The notes: generated by a model from the sequence alone, not told the origin. A DNA stretch of 64,000 bases from Knoellia aerolata DSM 18566 (GCF_000768695.1 NZ_AVPL01000008.1:1-64000), one strand, 5' to 3'; shown: positions 37,865 through 50,274, counted from the first letter of the stretch. A program made the numbers and translations.

Positions 37865-39346
37865 ATGACTGAGCGACACCACATCCTCTCCGGCCAGGCC
37901 GACGCCCTCTCCGACCCCGACGTCGACTCCGACGGGTTCCTGGTCGACGGTGACGACGACGACGAGGCCCCTCTCGCCCTCTACGACGGCGACCAGCTCG
38001 AGCGCGAGGAACGCGCGGCGCTGCGCCGGGTCGCGGGCCTGTCCACCGAGCTCGAGGACGTCACCGAGGTCGAGTACCGCCAGCTGCGGCTCGAGCGCGT
38101 CGTCCTCGCGAGCGTCTGGTGCGACGGCACGCTCGTCGACGCCGAGAACTCCATGCGTGAGCTCGCGGCACTCGCCGAGACCGCGGGGGCCGAGGTCCTC
38201 GAGGGCGTCATGCAGCGCCGGCAGAAGCCCGACACGGCGACCTACCTCGGCAAGGGCAAGGCCGAGGAGCTGCACGACCTCGTCGTCTCCGAGGGAGCCG
38301 ACACCGTCATCTGCGACACCGAGCTCGCCCCCAGCCAGCGGCGCGCGCTCGAGGACGTCGTCAAGGTCAAGGTCATCGACCGGACCGCGCTCATCCTCGA
38401 CATCTTCGCTCAGCACGCCAAGAGCCGTGAGGGCAAGGCCCAGGTCGAGCTCGCCCAGCTCCAGTACCTCCTCCCGCGCCTGCGCGGCTGGGGTGAGTCG
38501 ATGTCGCGCCAGGCCGGTGGACAGGCCGCCGGCGGCCAGGGCATGGGCTCGCGCGGACCGGGTGAGACCAAGATCGAGCTCGACCGTCGACGGATCAACA
38601 CCCGCGTCGCCAAGCTCAAGCGCGACATCGCCGGGATGAAGACCCACCGCGACACCAAGCGAGGGAGCCGACGGTCCAACGGCATCCCCAGCGTCGCCAT
38701 CGCGGGCTACACCAACGCGGGCAAGTCCTCGATCCTCAACCGGCTCACCGGGGCCGGCGTCCTCGTCCAGAACCAGCTGTTCGCGACGCTCGACCCGACG
38801 GTCCGGCGCAGCGAGACCCCGGACGGGCGCGAGTTCACCTTCACCGACACGGTCGGGTTCGTCCGCCAGCTCCCGCACCAGCTCGTCGAGGCCTTCCGCT
38901 CCACCCTCGAGGAGGTCGCCGAGTCCGACCTGCTGCTCCACGTGGTCGACGGGTCGCACCCGGACCCCGAGGGCCAGATCTCGGCCGTGCGCGCGGTCCT
39001 CGCCGACGTCGACGCCACCGACGTCAAGGAGGTCATCGTCGTCAACAAGGCCGACATCGCCGACCCCGAGGTCGTCGACCGGATCCTGCGCCAGGAGAGG
39101 CACGCGATCGCGGTCTCCGCCCGCACCGGTGCGGGGTTCGACGCCCTGCGCGCCCTCATCGGCGACGAGCTGCCGCAGCCGGACATCGACGTCGAGGTCC
39201 TCCTTCCGTACGACCGGGGCGACCTCGTGAGCCGCCTCCACGAGGAGGGCGAGATCCTCGCCAGCGAGCACGTCGGCGAGGGCACCCGGGTCACCGCCCG
39301 CGTCAACGCCGACCTCGCGGCCGAGCTGTCGGGCTACCGCGCCTGA
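37865..39346 (+). CDS. hflX: GTPase HflX
   Basis: Ribosome-associated GTPase that splits stalled ribosomes under stress. The 493-residue protein has the HflX N-terminal domain (about 60-270) and a G domain with G1 GYTNAGKSS (about 280-288), the G2/G3 stretch TLDPTVRR and DTVGFVRQLP, G4 VNKAD and G5 SARTG. The first 50 residues are acidic (DDDDEAP), a common actinobacterial extension. It belongs to the miaB-miaA-dapF-hflX neighbourhood. Confidence 0.96.
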   Translation: MTERHHILSGQADALSDPDVDSDGFLVDGDDDDEAPLALYDGDQLEREERAALRRVAGLSTELEDVTEVEYRQLRLERVVLASVWCDGTLVDAENSMRELAALAETAGAEVLEGVMQRRQKPDTATYLGKGKAEELHDLVVSEGADTVICDTELAPSQRRALEDVVKVKVIDRTALILDIFAQHAKSREGKAQVELAQLQYLLPRLRGWGESMSRQAGGQAAGGQGMGSRGPGETKIELDRRRINTRVAKLKRDIAGMKTHRDTKRGSRRSNGIPSVAIAGYTNAGKSSILNRLTGAGVLVQNQLFATLDPTVRRSETPDGREFTFTDTVGFVRQLPHQLVEAFRSTLEEVAESDLLLHVVDGSHPDPEGQISAVRAVLADVDATDVKEVIVVNKADIADPEVVDRILRQERHAIAVSARTGAGFDALRALIGDELPQPDIDVEVLLPYDRGDLVSRLHEEGEILASEHVGEGTRVTARVNADLAAELSGYRA

Positions 39347-39358
39347 CCCGTCCGCTTG

Positions 39359-39434
39359 GTGCCGAACTCGCCAATTCCCCCACTCGGTCCGCGACACGCC
39401 GTGTGCCCAACGGGGGAATTGGCGAGTTCGGCAC
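39359..39434. repeat. Perfect 23-bp inverted repeat between hflX and the DUF3516 helicase
   Basis: Arms 39359-39381 (starts GTGCCGAACTCGCC) and 39412-39434 (ends GGCGAGTTCGGCAC) are exact reverse complements with a 30-bp loop. It lies between convergent genes and may terminate both. A copy of one arm plus adjacent bases recurs at 45664. Confidence 0.92.
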
Positions 39435-39470
39435 GGGACCCGGGGGTGAGGGTCGGGGTGTGGGGTGGGG

Positions 39471-42065
39471 TCAGAGGCGGCGGAGGCCGGTGGTCACGAG
39501 GACGAGCTCGCCGGCGGCGTCGCTCGCGTCGAGGTCGACGACGGCCTCGATGACCCAGTCGCGGTCGTCGGCCGGGTCGGCGAGCACCTGCCGGACCCGC
39601 CAGATGCGGTGCTCCTCGTCGTCGTCCAGACCGGGGACGTGGTCCTTGGCCGGCTCGACCTGGAGCAGCGAGGGTCCGCGCGCGTCGGCATCGACGCCGA
39701 TCGAGCCGTGCTCGTCCCAGTACGCACCGAGCGCGGCGTCCCACGCGCCGAGGTCCATGACGACGGATCGGCCGTCCTCGGGCACGACCACCGACGACAC
39801 CTCGAGCCGGGCGAGCGCCTCGATGTCGTCGAGCGACGCGAGCTCGGCCCGACGCCACATCGCCTGCCGCACCATGGCCCGGAACGCCCGCTCGTTGGCC
39901 GTGACCGGTCGCGGCGGCGGCGGCGCCTCGCCGTGGGCGGCGACCGCGTTGCGCACCGACTCGGGGTCGGTGAGTGCCGCCCACTCGTCGATGAGCGAGG
40001 AGTCGGTCTGGCGGATCGTCTCCCCGAGCCAGTCGATGAGGGTGTCGAGCTCCTCACCCCGGTGGGAGTCCGGGACGGTCTGGCGCAGCGTGCGATAGGC
40101 GTCGGAGAGGTAGCGCAGCACCACACCCTCCGAGCGGGTGAGGCCGTAGCGGCGGATGAGGTCGCCGAAGCTCATCGCCTGCTCCCACATCTCGCGGACG
40201 ATGCTCTTGGGGTCGAGGGCGTCGTCCCGGAGCCACGGGTGGGTCTGCCGGTAGGTCTCGTATGCCGGCTCCAGCAGGTCGAGGAGCGGGCGCGGCCAGG
40301 TGATCTCCTCGACGATGGCCGTGCGCTCGTCGTACTCGACGCCCTCCGCCTTGAGCTCGGCGATCCGCTCGCCGCGGGCGGACCACTGCTGGGCGCGCAG
40401 GACCGGGCGGGGTGAGTCGAGCACCGCCTCGACGATGGACACGGTGTCGAGGGCGCGGGTGGGGGAGTCCGGGTCGAGCAGGTCGAAGGCCGCCAGGGCG
40501 AAGTGCGCCAACGGCTGGTTGAGCGCGAAGTCCGCCGGCAGGTCGACGGTGAGGTCGACGGTGCGGCCGTCCGGACCGGGCTCGGGGAGGCGGACGATGA
40601 CGCCCGAGTCGAGCAGGGACCGCCCGAGGTGGATCGCCCGGCGGGCGAGCCGAGCCTGCCCCGCGAGGCTCTCGTGGTTGTCGCGGGTGAGCCGGCTGAC
40701 CGCGGCCACCGGGTCGCCGGGCCGGGCCATGAGGGCGAGCAGCATCGAGTTGTCCATCCGCATCCGGGGCGTCAGTGCCTCGGGCTCGCTGGCGACGAGC
40801 TTGTCGAACGTCTGCTCGGTCCACACGATCGAGCCCTCCGGGGCCTTGCGGCGCTGGACCTTGCGCAGCTTCTTGGGGTCGTCGCCCGCCTTGGCGATGT
40901 TGCGCTCGTTCTCGATGACGTGCGGGGGTGCCTGCACGACGACCGAGCCGCTCGTGTCGAAGCCGGCCCGCCCGGCCCGCCCGGCGATCTGGTGGAACTC
41001 ACGCGAGCGGAAGATCCGGTCCCGCTGGCCGTCGAACTTCGCCAGTCCGGTGAACAGGACGGTGCGGATCGGGACGTTGATGCCGACGCCGAGGGTGTCG
41101 GTCCCCGCGATGACCTTGAGCAGCCCCGCCTGGGCGAGCTGCTCGACGATCCGGCGGTAGCGGGGGAGCAGCCCGGCGTGGTGGACGCCGATGCCGCGGC
41201 GCAGCAGGCCGGACAGGGTCCGTCCGAAGCCGGCGGCGAAGCGCACGGTCGCGAGGCGGTCCGCGATCTGCGCCTTCTCGTCGGCGGTGAGCAGCCGGAG
41301 GTTCGTCAGCGACGCCGCGTGCTCCGCGGCGAGCTGCTGCGTGGGGTGGACGACGTAGACCGGCGCCTGGTGCGTCGTGACGATCTCCTCGACCGTCTCG
41401 GCGAGGGGCGTCAGCGACCACGCGAACGACAGCGGAACCGGCCGTTCGGCCGTCGTGACGACCGACACGTCCCGCCCGGTGCGCCGGGTGAGGTCCTCGG
41501 TGATGCGCGCCATGTCGCCGAGCGTCGCCGACATGAGCAGGAACTGTGCCTGCGGCAGCTCCAGCAGCGGCACCTGCCACGCCCACCCGCGCTGCCCGTC
41601 GGCGTAGTAGTGGAACTCGTCCATGACCACCATGCCGACGTCCGCCGACGAGCCTTCTCGCAGAGCGATGTTGGCGAGCACCTCGGCGGTGCAGCAGATG
41701 ATCGGGGCGTCGGCGTTGACCGCGGCGTCGCCGGTGAGCAGGCCGACGTTCTCGGCACCGAAGACCTCGCAGAGCGCGAAGAACTTCTCGTTGACGAGGG
41801 CCTTGATGGGCGCGGTGTAGAAGCTGACCCGGTCGCCGGCGAGGGCGGCGAAGTGGGCCGCGACACCGACGAGGGACTTGCCAGAGCCGGTGGGGGTGGC
41901 GAGCACGACGTGGCGTCCCGTGACGACCTCGATCACGGCCTCGTCCTGGTGGGGGTACAGGGCGATGCCGGAGTCCTGCGCCCAACCGGTGAAGACGGCA
42001 TACAGCTCGTCGGCGTCGGTGGTCACGGAACCCAGTGCGCGGTCGGCCAACGGGTGTGAAGTCAT
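39471..42065 (-). CDS. DEAD/DEAH-box helicase with DUF3516 C-terminal region
   Basis: Ski2-like superfamily-2 helicase of 864 residues, probably an RNA helicase. Motifs: ATPTGSGKS (about 56-64), DEFHYYAD, MSATLGD, GTDTLGVGINVP and HQIAGRAGRAGFD. The remaining 450 residues correspond to the DUF3516 region found in actinobacterial helicases. The ATG at 42065 is preceded at 10 bp by GGGAGG; the ATG three codons upstream would sit on the ribosome site and is disfavoured. It is divergent from the glycosidase gene. Confidence 0.9.
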   Translation of the reverse strand: MTSHPLADRALGSVTTDADELYAVFTGWAQDSGIALYPHQDEAVIEVVTGRHVVLATPTGSGKSLVGVAAHFAALAGDRVSFYTAPIKALVNEKFFALCEVFGAENVGLLTGDAAVNADAPIICCTAEVLANIALREGSSADVGMVVMDEFHYYADGQRGWAWQVPLLELPQAQFLLMSATLGDMARITEDLTRRTGRDVSVVTTAERPVPLSFAWSLTPLAETVEEIVTTHQAPVYVVHPTQQLAAEHAASLTNLRLLTADEKAQIADRLATVRFAAGFGRTLSGLLRRGIGVHHAGLLPRYRRIVEQLAQAGLLKVIAGTDTLGVGINVPIRTVLFTGLAKFDGQRDRIFRSREFHQIAGRAGRAGFDTSGSVVVQAPPHVIENERNIAKAGDDPKKLRKVQRRKAPEGSIVWTEQTFDKLVASEPEALTPRMRMDNSMLLALMARPGDPVAAVSRLTRDNHESLAGQARLARRAIHLGRSLLDSGVIVRLPEPGPDGRTVDLTVDLPADFALNQPLAHFALAAFDLLDPDSPTRALDTVSIVEAVLDSPRPVLRAQQWSARGERIAELKAEGVEYDERTAIVEEITWPRPLLDLLEPAYETYRQTHPWLRDDALDPKSIVREMWEQAMSFGDLIRRYGLTRSEGVVLRYLSDAYRTLRQTVPDSHRGEELDTLIDWLGETIRQTDSSLIDEWAALTDPESVRNAVAAHGEAPPPPRPVTANERAFRAMVRQAMWRRAELASLDDIEALARLEVSSVVVPEDGRSVVMDLGAWDAALGAYWDEHGSIGVDADARGPSLLQVEPAKDHVPGLDDDEEHRIWRVRQVLADPADDRDWVIEAVVDLDASDAAGELVLVTTGLRRL

Positions 42066-42115
42066 CGCCTGCATCCTCCCACTGCTGCAGGGCCCCACCG
42101 TGCGAAGGTGGGGCC

Positions 42116-44832
<2,717 letters not shown>

Positions 44833-44836
<4 letters not shown>

Positions 44837-45627
44837 CGACGGCCCCGCTGCCCCCCACCCCCGCCCGTCCCCTGGAGGGCAGGGTCGTCGTCGTCACCGG
44901 GGGCAACAGCGGGATCGGCGAGGGGATCGTCCGGGCGGCGGCCGCCCAGGGCGCCAGGGTCGTCATCGACTACGTCTCGCGTCCCGAGGACACCGACGCG
45001 ATCATCAGGGACATCGAGGCCGCCGGCGGTGAGGCCGTCGGGTGCGAGGCCGACGTCAGCATCGTCGCCGACCTGCGGCGGCTCGTCAGCACGACGGTCG
45101 AGGCCTTCGGCCGGCTCGACGTCATGGTCAACAACGCCGGGGTCGAGTTCGAGGAGACGCTGGCCACGCTCACCGAGGAGAAGTACGACCTCCTCATGGG
45201 GATCAACCTCAAGGGCGCGGTGTTCGGCACCAAGCTGGCGGCCGAGCAGATGCGGGCGCAGGGCGGCGGCGGGGTCGTCGTCAACATCTCGTCGACGCAC
45301 GAGGACTGGCCGATGCCGAGCGACCTCGCCTACTGCATCTCCAAGGGCGGGATGCGCATGCTCACCCGCACCGCCGGTGTCGAGCTGGGACCGGACGGCA
45401 TCCGCGTCGTCGCCGTCGGCCCGGGCGCGATCCGCACCCCGATCAACGCCGAGGACACGCCGGCCGAGACCCGGGCCCTCGAGGCGGCGATCCCGCTCGG
45501 CCGGATCGGCACGCCGGAGGAGGTGGGCGCGCTGGTGTGCTTCGTCGCGAGCGACGCGGCCTCCTACGTGACCGCGACGACGGTCATGGCCGACGGCGGG
45601 CTGATGCAGCAGCCGGGTGCCGTCTGA
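44833..45627 (+). CDS. SDR family oxidoreductase, glucose 1-dehydrogenase-like
   Basis: NAD(P)-dependent short-chain dehydrogenase of 264 residues. The cofactor motif TGGNSGIG (about 22-29), NNAG, the catalytic Ser in ISSTH and Tyr167/Lys171 (YCISK) are all present. Sequence flavour (ARVVIDYVSRPEDTDAII and VNNAGVEFEETL) is that of the glucose 1-dehydrogenase group of SDRs. Being translationally coupled to a glucosidase supports oxidation of the released sugar, but SDR substrate calls are weak. Confidence 0.78.
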
Positions 45628-45662
45628 GCGTCCGGTTCAGGGTGGGGTTCGGCGTGTCGCGG

Positions 45663-45690
45663 GCCCAACGGGGGAATTGGCGAGTTGGGC
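45663..45690. repeat. Second copy of the 39.4-kb repeat, with its own short inverted arms
   Basis: Bases 45664-45686 (start CCCAACGGGGG, end GGCGAGTT) are identical to 39406-39428. Here the copy is flanked by GCCCAAC (45663-45669) and GTTGGGC (45684-45690), forming its own hairpin. Intergenic, between the SDR gene and dinG. Confidence 0.88.
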
Positions 45691-45707
45691 ACGGGGACAC
45701 GCCGGTA

Positions 45708-45737
45708 TGCCGGGTGCCCGCCGTGCCGGGTGCCCGC
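45708..45737 (+). repeat. Tandem 14-bp direct repeat
   Basis: TGCCGGGTGCCCGC at 45708-45721 and 45724-45737, a 16-bp period. It overlaps one GTATGCCG octamer. Confidence 0.75.
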
Positions 45738-45794
45738 TCTCGCGCCGGGCGGCGCACCTGTGGAGGGGGCGCCTCGGGAGTCGGCGGGACGGCA

Positions 45795-45800
45795 TACCCT
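45795..45800 (+). promoter_or_regulatory. -10 box (TACCCT) of dinG
   Basis: TACCCT lies 6 bp before the GTG at 45807 and overlaps a CGGCATAC octamer. Confidence 0.5.
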
Positions 45801-45806
45801 GTGTCG

Positions 45807-48092
45807 GTGCCGACCCTCGACGACCTCCTCGCGGCCGCGGTCAGCGGTGTCAAGGGGAGCGAGCGACCCGGCCAGGTGAGCATGGCCAAGGCCGTGGCGC
45901 ACGCCGTCGACTCGGGTGAGCACCTCCTCGTGCAGGCCGGCACCGGCACCGGCAAGTCCCTCGCCTACCTCGTCCCGGCGGTCCAGCACGCCATGGAGGT
46001 CGGCAAGCCCGCGGTCGTCGCGACCGCCACGCTCGCCCTGCAGGCCCAGATCGTCGACCGCGACATGCCCCGGGTCGCCGACTCGCTGGCGCCGCTGCTC
46101 GGACGGCGACCGACCTACGCGATCGTCAAGGGGCGGCGCAACTACCTCTGCACGCACAAGCTCGAGGGCGGCTTCCCCGACGACGAGGAGGGCCTGTTCG
46201 GGGTCGGCGACGTCGACCAGCAGGCCGGCTGGCTCGGCAAGGAGGTCGTGCGCCTGCGCGAGTGGGCCGACGAGACCGAGTCGGGTGACCGCGACGAGCT
46301 CGTGCCCGGGGTCTCGGAGCGCGCGTGGCGACAGGTGTCGGTCAGTGCCCACGAGTGCCTCGGCGGCAGGTGCCCGATGGTGGCCGAGTGCTTCGTGGAG
46401 CGCTCCCGCGAGGCGGCCAAGGGCGTCGACGTCATCGTCACCAACCACTCGTTCATGGCCATCGACGCGTTCGAGGGCCGCCAGATGCTCCCCGAGCACG
46501 ACGTCCTCGTCGTCGACGAGGCGCACGAGCTCGTCGACCGGGTCACCGCGACGATCACCGACGAGGTCACCCCCGGCATGGCCCGGGCCGCCGCGAAGCG
46601 GGCCGGCCGTCAGGCCGAGTCCAGCGAGAGCATCGACGACGCCGGCACGTTCCTCGAGTCCGTCCTCGACGAGCTCCCCGAGGGTCGGCTGACCGGCATC
46701 CCCGACAACCTCGGGCTCGCCCTCGCCCGTCTGCGCGACACCACCCGGCAGGTCACCACCGAGCTCAAGCCACCCCCCGGCCAGGAGGTCGACGGTGCGC
46801 GCCAGGTCGCCCGGGCCGCGGTCGAGGAGCTCCACGACAACGCCTCGCGCGTGCTCGAGCAGCGCGAGCTCGACGTCGTCTGGGTGAACAAGGACCCGCG
46901 GCGCGGGAGCGTCCTGCGGGTCGCGCCGATGAGTGTCGCGATGCTGGTGCGCGACAAGGTCTTCGAGGACCGCACGGTCATCCTCACCTCCGCCACCCTC
47001 GAGCTCGGCGGGACGTTCGACGCCGTGGCCGGCACGATCGGCCTGCGCGGCGAGGGCGCGCCGACGTGGACCGGCCTCGACGTCGGCAGCCCGTTCGACT
47101 ACCCGCAGCAGGGCATCGCCTACGTCGCCAAGCACCTCCCGCCTCCCGGTCGTGACGGCGCCTCACCGGAGATGTTCGACGAGATCGAGGCCCTGGTCCG
47201 GGCGGCGGGCGGGCGCACCCTCGGGTTGTTCTCGTCCATGCGCGCCGCCCGTGCGGCCACCGACGAACTCCGTCAACGACTGGCGGCCGATCCCTCCACG
47301 GACGGCGAGGTCGCCGTGCTCTGCCAGGGCGAGGACCAGATCTCGACCCTCGTCCGGCAGTTCGCCCGGGACCCGCGCACCTGCCTGTTCGGCACGCTCA
47401 GCCTGTGGCAGGGGGTCGACGTCCCCGGGTCGTCCTGCCAGCTCGTCATCATCGACCGCATCCCGTTCCCCCGCCCCGACGACCCGCTCGCGTCGGCGCG
47501 CTCGCAGGCGATCGCGCGGATGGGCGGCAACGGCTTCATGGCCGTCTCGGCGACGCACGCCGCGCTGCGGCTCGCGCAGGGTGCCGGGCGCCTCATCCGC
47601 CGTGGCGACGACCGCGGCGTCGTCGCCTTCCTCGACTCCCGCATGATGAGTGCCCGGTATGCCGGGTTCCTCCAGCGCTCGCTGCCGCCCTTCTGGCCGA
47701 CGTCCGACCGCGCCCTCGTCCTCAACGCGCTCAAGCGCCTCGACGAGACGGCGCCTCCTCCCGAGGACGTCGCCGAGCCGGCGCTGCGAGGCCTCACCGG
47801 CGCCGTCAGGGGAACCGCCATGGGCGACGCCGAGACGACCGGTGCGGTCGACGCGACCGACACCCGCCCGGTGGCCACCGCGCCGCCGCCGGCTCCCGCC
47901 GCCCGGACCGCCGTGACGCAGGGGCACGCCTGGACGGCGGAGGAGGACGAGGAGCTGCGCGACGGGGTGGAGCTCGGGCTCGACCTCGAGGAGCTCAGCG
48001 AGTCGCTCGAGCTGCCCAGCGAGGTCATCGCCGCCCGGCTCGAGGGCCTGGGCCTCGAGCCCGGCAGCGGGTCGATGCTCGACCTCGACTAG
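45807..48092 (+). CDS. dinG: DinG-family ATP-dependent DNA helicase
   Basis: XPD/DinG-type 5'-3' helicase of 761 residues. Walker A is AGTGTGKS (44-51), then DEAH (VVDEAHE), SATLELGG and the C-terminal QGAGRLIRR. Four cysteines expected for the iron-sulfur domain are present: Cys115, Cys184, Cys189 and Cys195. An extra C-terminal segment (about 700-761, WTAEEDEELRDGVELGLDLE and EELSESLELPSEVIAARLEG) looks like a SANT/Myb-type helix-turn-helix. The GTG at 45807 follows a TACCCT box by 6 bp; no SOS box is visible. Confidence 0.92.
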   Translation: MPTLDDLLAAAVSGVKGSERPGQVSMAKAVAHAVDSGEHLLVQAGTGTGKSLAYLVPAVQHAMEVGKPAVVATATLALQAQIVDRDMPRVADSLAPLLGRRPTYAIVKGRRNYLCTHKLEGGFPDDEEGLFGVGDVDQQAGWLGKEVVRLREWADETESGDRDELVPGVSERAWRQVSVSAHECLGGRCPMVAECFVERSREAAKGVDVIVTNHSFMAIDAFEGRQMLPEHDVLVVDEAHELVDRVTATITDEVTPGMARAAAKRAGRQAESSESIDDAGTFLESVLDELPEGRLTGIPDNLGLALARLRDTTRQVTTELKPPPGQEVDGARQVARAAVEELHDNASRVLEQRELDVVWVNKDPRRGSVLRVAPMSVAMLVRDKVFEDRTVILTSATLELGGTFDAVAGTIGLRGEGAPTWTGLDVGSPFDYPQQGIAYVAKHLPPPGRDGASPEMFDEIEALVRAAGGRTLGLFSSMRAARAATDELRQRLAADPSTDGEVAVLCQGEDQISTLVRQFARDPRTCLFGTLSLWQGVDVPGSSCQLVIIDRIPFPRPDDPLASARSQAIARMGGNGFMAVSATHAALRLAQGAGRLIRRGDDRGVVAFLDSRMMSARYAGFLQRSLPPFWPTSDRALVLNALKRLDETAPPPEDVAEPALRGLTGAVRGTAMGDAETTGAVDATDTRPVATAPPPAPAARTAVTQGHAWTAEEDEELRDGVELGLDLEELSESLELPSEVIAARLEGLGLEPGSGSMLDLD

Positions 48093-48164
48093 GGCCCCGC
48101 CCCCCGGGGGCCTCTCGGCCCTGGGCCCTCCTGTGGTGGCGAAGCCGCCGTCGCACCGTCGTGG

Positions 48165-48170
48165 CAGAGT
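48165..48170 (+). promoter_or_regulatory. Possible -10 box (CAGAGT) of holA
   Basis: CAGAGT lies 7 bp before the GTG at 48178, supporting that start. Confidence 0.4.
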
Positions 48171-48177
48171 GGGAGCC

Positions 48178-49164
48178 GTGAGCGATCTCGTCGAGGTGCA
48201 GCGCCGCGTGCCGCCGCTGGTGCTCATCACCGGCCCCGAGCAGGTGCTCGCCGAGCGTGGCCTGGCCGAGGTCCTCGAGGCCGTCCGTGAGCGCACCCCC
48301 GACGTCGAGGTCATCCGCCTCTACGCTGCCGCCTACCAGCCGGGTGAGCTCATGGTGCACGCGAGCCCGTCGCTGTTCGGTGGCGACAAGGCCGTCGTCG
48401 TCCACGACCTCGACGAGGCCACGGACGAGCTGCAGCAGGACCTGCTCGACTACCTGGCGTCTCCGCCCGAGGACGTCACGCTCGTCGTCGTCCACAAGGG
48501 CGGCAACCGTGGCAAGAAGGTCCTCGACACCCTCAAGAAGGCGCGCGCCCGCGTCATCGACGCCCCGGCGATCAAGTCCGACCGCGACAAGGCCGACTTC
48601 GCGATGAACGAGTTCCGTCGGGCCAGGCGCCGCGCGACCGGCGAGGCCGTCCAGGCGCTCGTGGACGCCATCGGCAAGGACCTGCGCGAGCTCGCCTCCG
48701 CCTGCCACCAGCTCGTCGCCGACACGACCGGCACGATCGACGAGCAGGTCGTCCTGACCTACCACGGGGGCAAGGTCGAGGCCACCGGCTTCAAGGTCGC
48801 CGACGCCGCGGTGGCCGGCGACGCGGGGGAGGCCCTGCGCCTGCTCCGCCACGCGATCGCCGTCGGGGTCGACCCCGTCCCGATCGTCGCCGTGCTCGCC
48901 CAGCAGATCCGCCAGCTCATCAGGGTCGGCTCGGCCGGTCGCGGCCGCTCCGCCGACCTCGCCCGCGACCTCGGCATGGCCCCGTGGCAGGTCGACAAGG
49001 CGCGGCGCTCGCTGGGTGGCTGGACCGCCGAGGGCCTCGCCCGGTCGCTGCGCGCCGTCGCTGCTGCCGACTTCGAGGTCAAGGGCGGTGGCCGCGACCC
49101 GGTCTACGCCGTCGAACGCGCCGTCCTGACGATCACGCGCGAGAAGGCCGCCGGTGACGGCTGA
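48178..49164 (+). CDS. holA: DNA polymerase III subunit delta
   Basis: Clamp-loader subunit that opens the beta clamp. The 328-residue protein follows the HolA pattern: [24 protein letters not shown] at the N-terminus in place of an active P-loop, [19 protein letters not shown], and the C-terminal helical collar ([14 protein letters not shown]). The holA-rpsT adjacency is conserved in actinobacteria and supports the call. Confidence 0.92.
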   Translation: MSDLVEVQRRVPPLVLITGPEQVLAERGLAEVLEAVRERTPDVEVIRLYAAAYQPGELMVHASPSLFGGDKAVVVHDLDEATDELQQDLLDYLASPPEDVTLVVVHKGGNRGKKVLDTLKKARARVIDAPAIKSDRDKADFAMNEFRRARRRATGEAVQALVDAIGKDLRELASACHQLVADTTGTIDEQVVLTYHGGKVEATGFKVADAAVAGDAGEALRLLRHAIAVGVDPVPIVAVLAQQIRQLIRVGSAGRGRSADLARDLGMAPWQVDKARRSLGGWTAEGLARSLRAVAAADFEVKGGGRDPVYAVERAVLTITREKAAGDG

Positions 49165-49240
49165 GCGGCATCGGAGCGCGGGTACCACGGTCTGTGTGGA
49201 CCGGCATACCGGCGTTTTGCGTGGGGGGCCGCCCCGCTGG

Positions 49241-49281
49241 TAGTTTTGCTCCTTGCGTGCGCGCTCAGGTCGTGCGCGCAC
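49241..49281 (+). promoter_or_regulatory. Probable rpsT promoter and leader hairpin
   Basis: A TAGTTT -10 box (49241-49246) is followed by a hairpin with arms GTGCGCGC (49257-49264) and GCGCGCAC (49274-49281). The hairpin would form near the 5' end of a leader of about 135 nt, compatible with the leader-based control known for S20 genes (inference). Confidence 0.45.
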
Positions 49282-49388
49282 GTTGCACCACCCAGTCGCG
49301 GTTCACGCAAGGGCGTCCCCACTCCCGGTCCCGAGCTGCGACTGCCGCCCTCTACGGCAACCACCGACCTCTCAGAAAGTCTCACTTC

Positions 49389-49649
49389 GTGGCAAACATC
49401 AAGTCCCAGCTCAAGCGCATCAAGACCAACAAGGTCGCGACCGAGCGCAACAAGGCGGTCAAGTCCGACGTGCGCACGGCGGTCCGCAAGTTCCGCTCGC
49501 TCGCCGACGCCGGCAAGGCCGACGAGGCGAAGGACGCCCTCAAGGCGGCCTCCACCAAGCTCGACAAGGCCGTCAGCAAGGGCGTCCTGCACAAGAACAG
49601 CGCGGCCAACAAGAAGTCGGCGATGGCCAAGAAGGCGTCCAGCCTCTGA
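49389..49649 (+). CDS. rpsT: 30S ribosomal protein S20
   Basis: Primary 16S rRNA-binding protein. The 86-residue basic product ([20 protein letters not shown] start) is typical, with [34 protein letters not shown] and KKSAMAKKA. Initiation is at GTG 49389: it gives the standard MANIKS N-terminus. A strong terminator follows 28 bp after the stop, so it is monocistronic or the end of a holA transcript. Confidence 0.97.
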   Translation: MANIKSQLKRIKTNKVATERNKAVKSDVRTAVRKFRSLADAGKADEAKDALKAASTKLDKAVSKGVLHKNSAANKKSAMAKKASSL

Positions 49650-49676
49650 GTCGTCCGCGACCCGCACCACGTCCGT

Positions 49677-49709
49677 AGCGCGCCACCGGTTCTCGAACCG
49701 GGGCGCGCT
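49677..49709. terminator. Terminator after rpsT
   Basis: Stem AGCGCGCC-CCGGTTC paired with GAACCGG-GGCGCGCT, one unpaired A, loop TC, followed by TCG. Between convergent rpsT and the PemK-like gene. Confidence 0.9.
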
Positions 49710-49738
49710 TCGTCGTCCCCGGGGTGGGCGCGCCGCCC

Positions 49739-50167
49739 TCAGCCCCGGCCGGCGCGACCCCGCGACACGGGGGCCCACGCGGCCATGACCTCGTCCCAGC
49801 GGTCCCGGGCGAGCACGGCCCCCTCGCGCCGCACCGTGGCCGGGTCGACCCGCACGACCCGGTTGACCCGCACCTCCGACGGGCGGCCCTTGCTGTCCCA
49901 GCCGCCCGGCCCGACGTCGACCCAGAGGCGCCCCGCACGCCGCTCCTGCTCGTGGTCGCGGTCGTGGTCCTTGCTCGTGAGGTACATCCCGAGCAGCCAC
50001 GGCCCGTCGTCGCCGACGACGAGCACCGGCCGGTCCTTGCCCTGGCGGGGGTCGTCCTCGTAGGGCACCTCCGCCCACACGACCTCGCCCGGGTCCGGGT
50101 CTCCGTCCGGGTCGGGGGCGTATGCCGGGTCGAGCGGTCCGAGGAAGTCGCCGGGTGGGGAAGCCAT
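49739..50167 (-). CDS. PemK/MazF-like protein without visible antitoxin
   Basis: Protein of 142 residues with the PemK/MazF-like core: GEVVWAEVPYEDDPRQGKDRPVLVVG opens as in the toxin fold, then the GMYLTSKDHD stretch and VRVNRVVRVDPATVRREGAVL. MazF/PemK toxins cut mRNA, but no antitoxin gene lies beside it; only lepA is upstream on the other strand. This group is widespread next to lepA in actinobacteria and may not act as a toxin. The ATG follows a TAGCGT -10 box by 7 bp. Confidence 0.75.
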   Translation of the reverse strand: MASPPGDFLGPLDPAYAPDPDGDPDPGEVVWAEVPYEDDPRQGKDRPVLVVGDDGPWLLGMYLTSKDHDRDHEQERRAGRLWVDVGPGGWDSKGRPSEVRVNRVVRVDPATVRREGAVLARDRWDEVMAAWAPVSRGRAGRG

Positions 50168-50174
50168 GGCCGCC

Positions 50175-50180
50175 ACGCTA
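50175..50180 (-). promoter_or_regulatory. -10 box (TAGCGT) of the PemK-like gene
   Basis: TAGCGT on the minus strand, 7 bp before the ATG at 50167. Confidence 0.5.
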
Positions 50181-50239
50181 CGTCCAGGCCCGGGCGAGCG
50201 CGCCGCCCCGCGCAAGCGGGTCACCGCGCGCCGTCCCCT

Positions 50240-50274
50240 GCGCCGTGCGCCGTGCGCCCGTGCGCCCGTGCGCC
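50240..50274. repeat. Short tandem repeat of GCGCCGT/GCGCCCGT units
   Basis: Two GCGCCGT units, two GCGCCCGT units and a final GCGCC run head to tail, about 74 bp upstream of the lepA start in the divergent PemK/lepA region. Confidence 0.8.

Noticed and set aside
48093-48130. Terminator after dinG
   Set aside because: G- and C-runs allow several imperfect pairings but no defined stem-loop, so it was not listed.
49739-50167. PemK/MazF toxin as part of a toxin-antitoxin system
   Set aside because: No small antitoxin gene adjoins it on either side, and its promoter makes it monocistronic, so a complete system is not supported.
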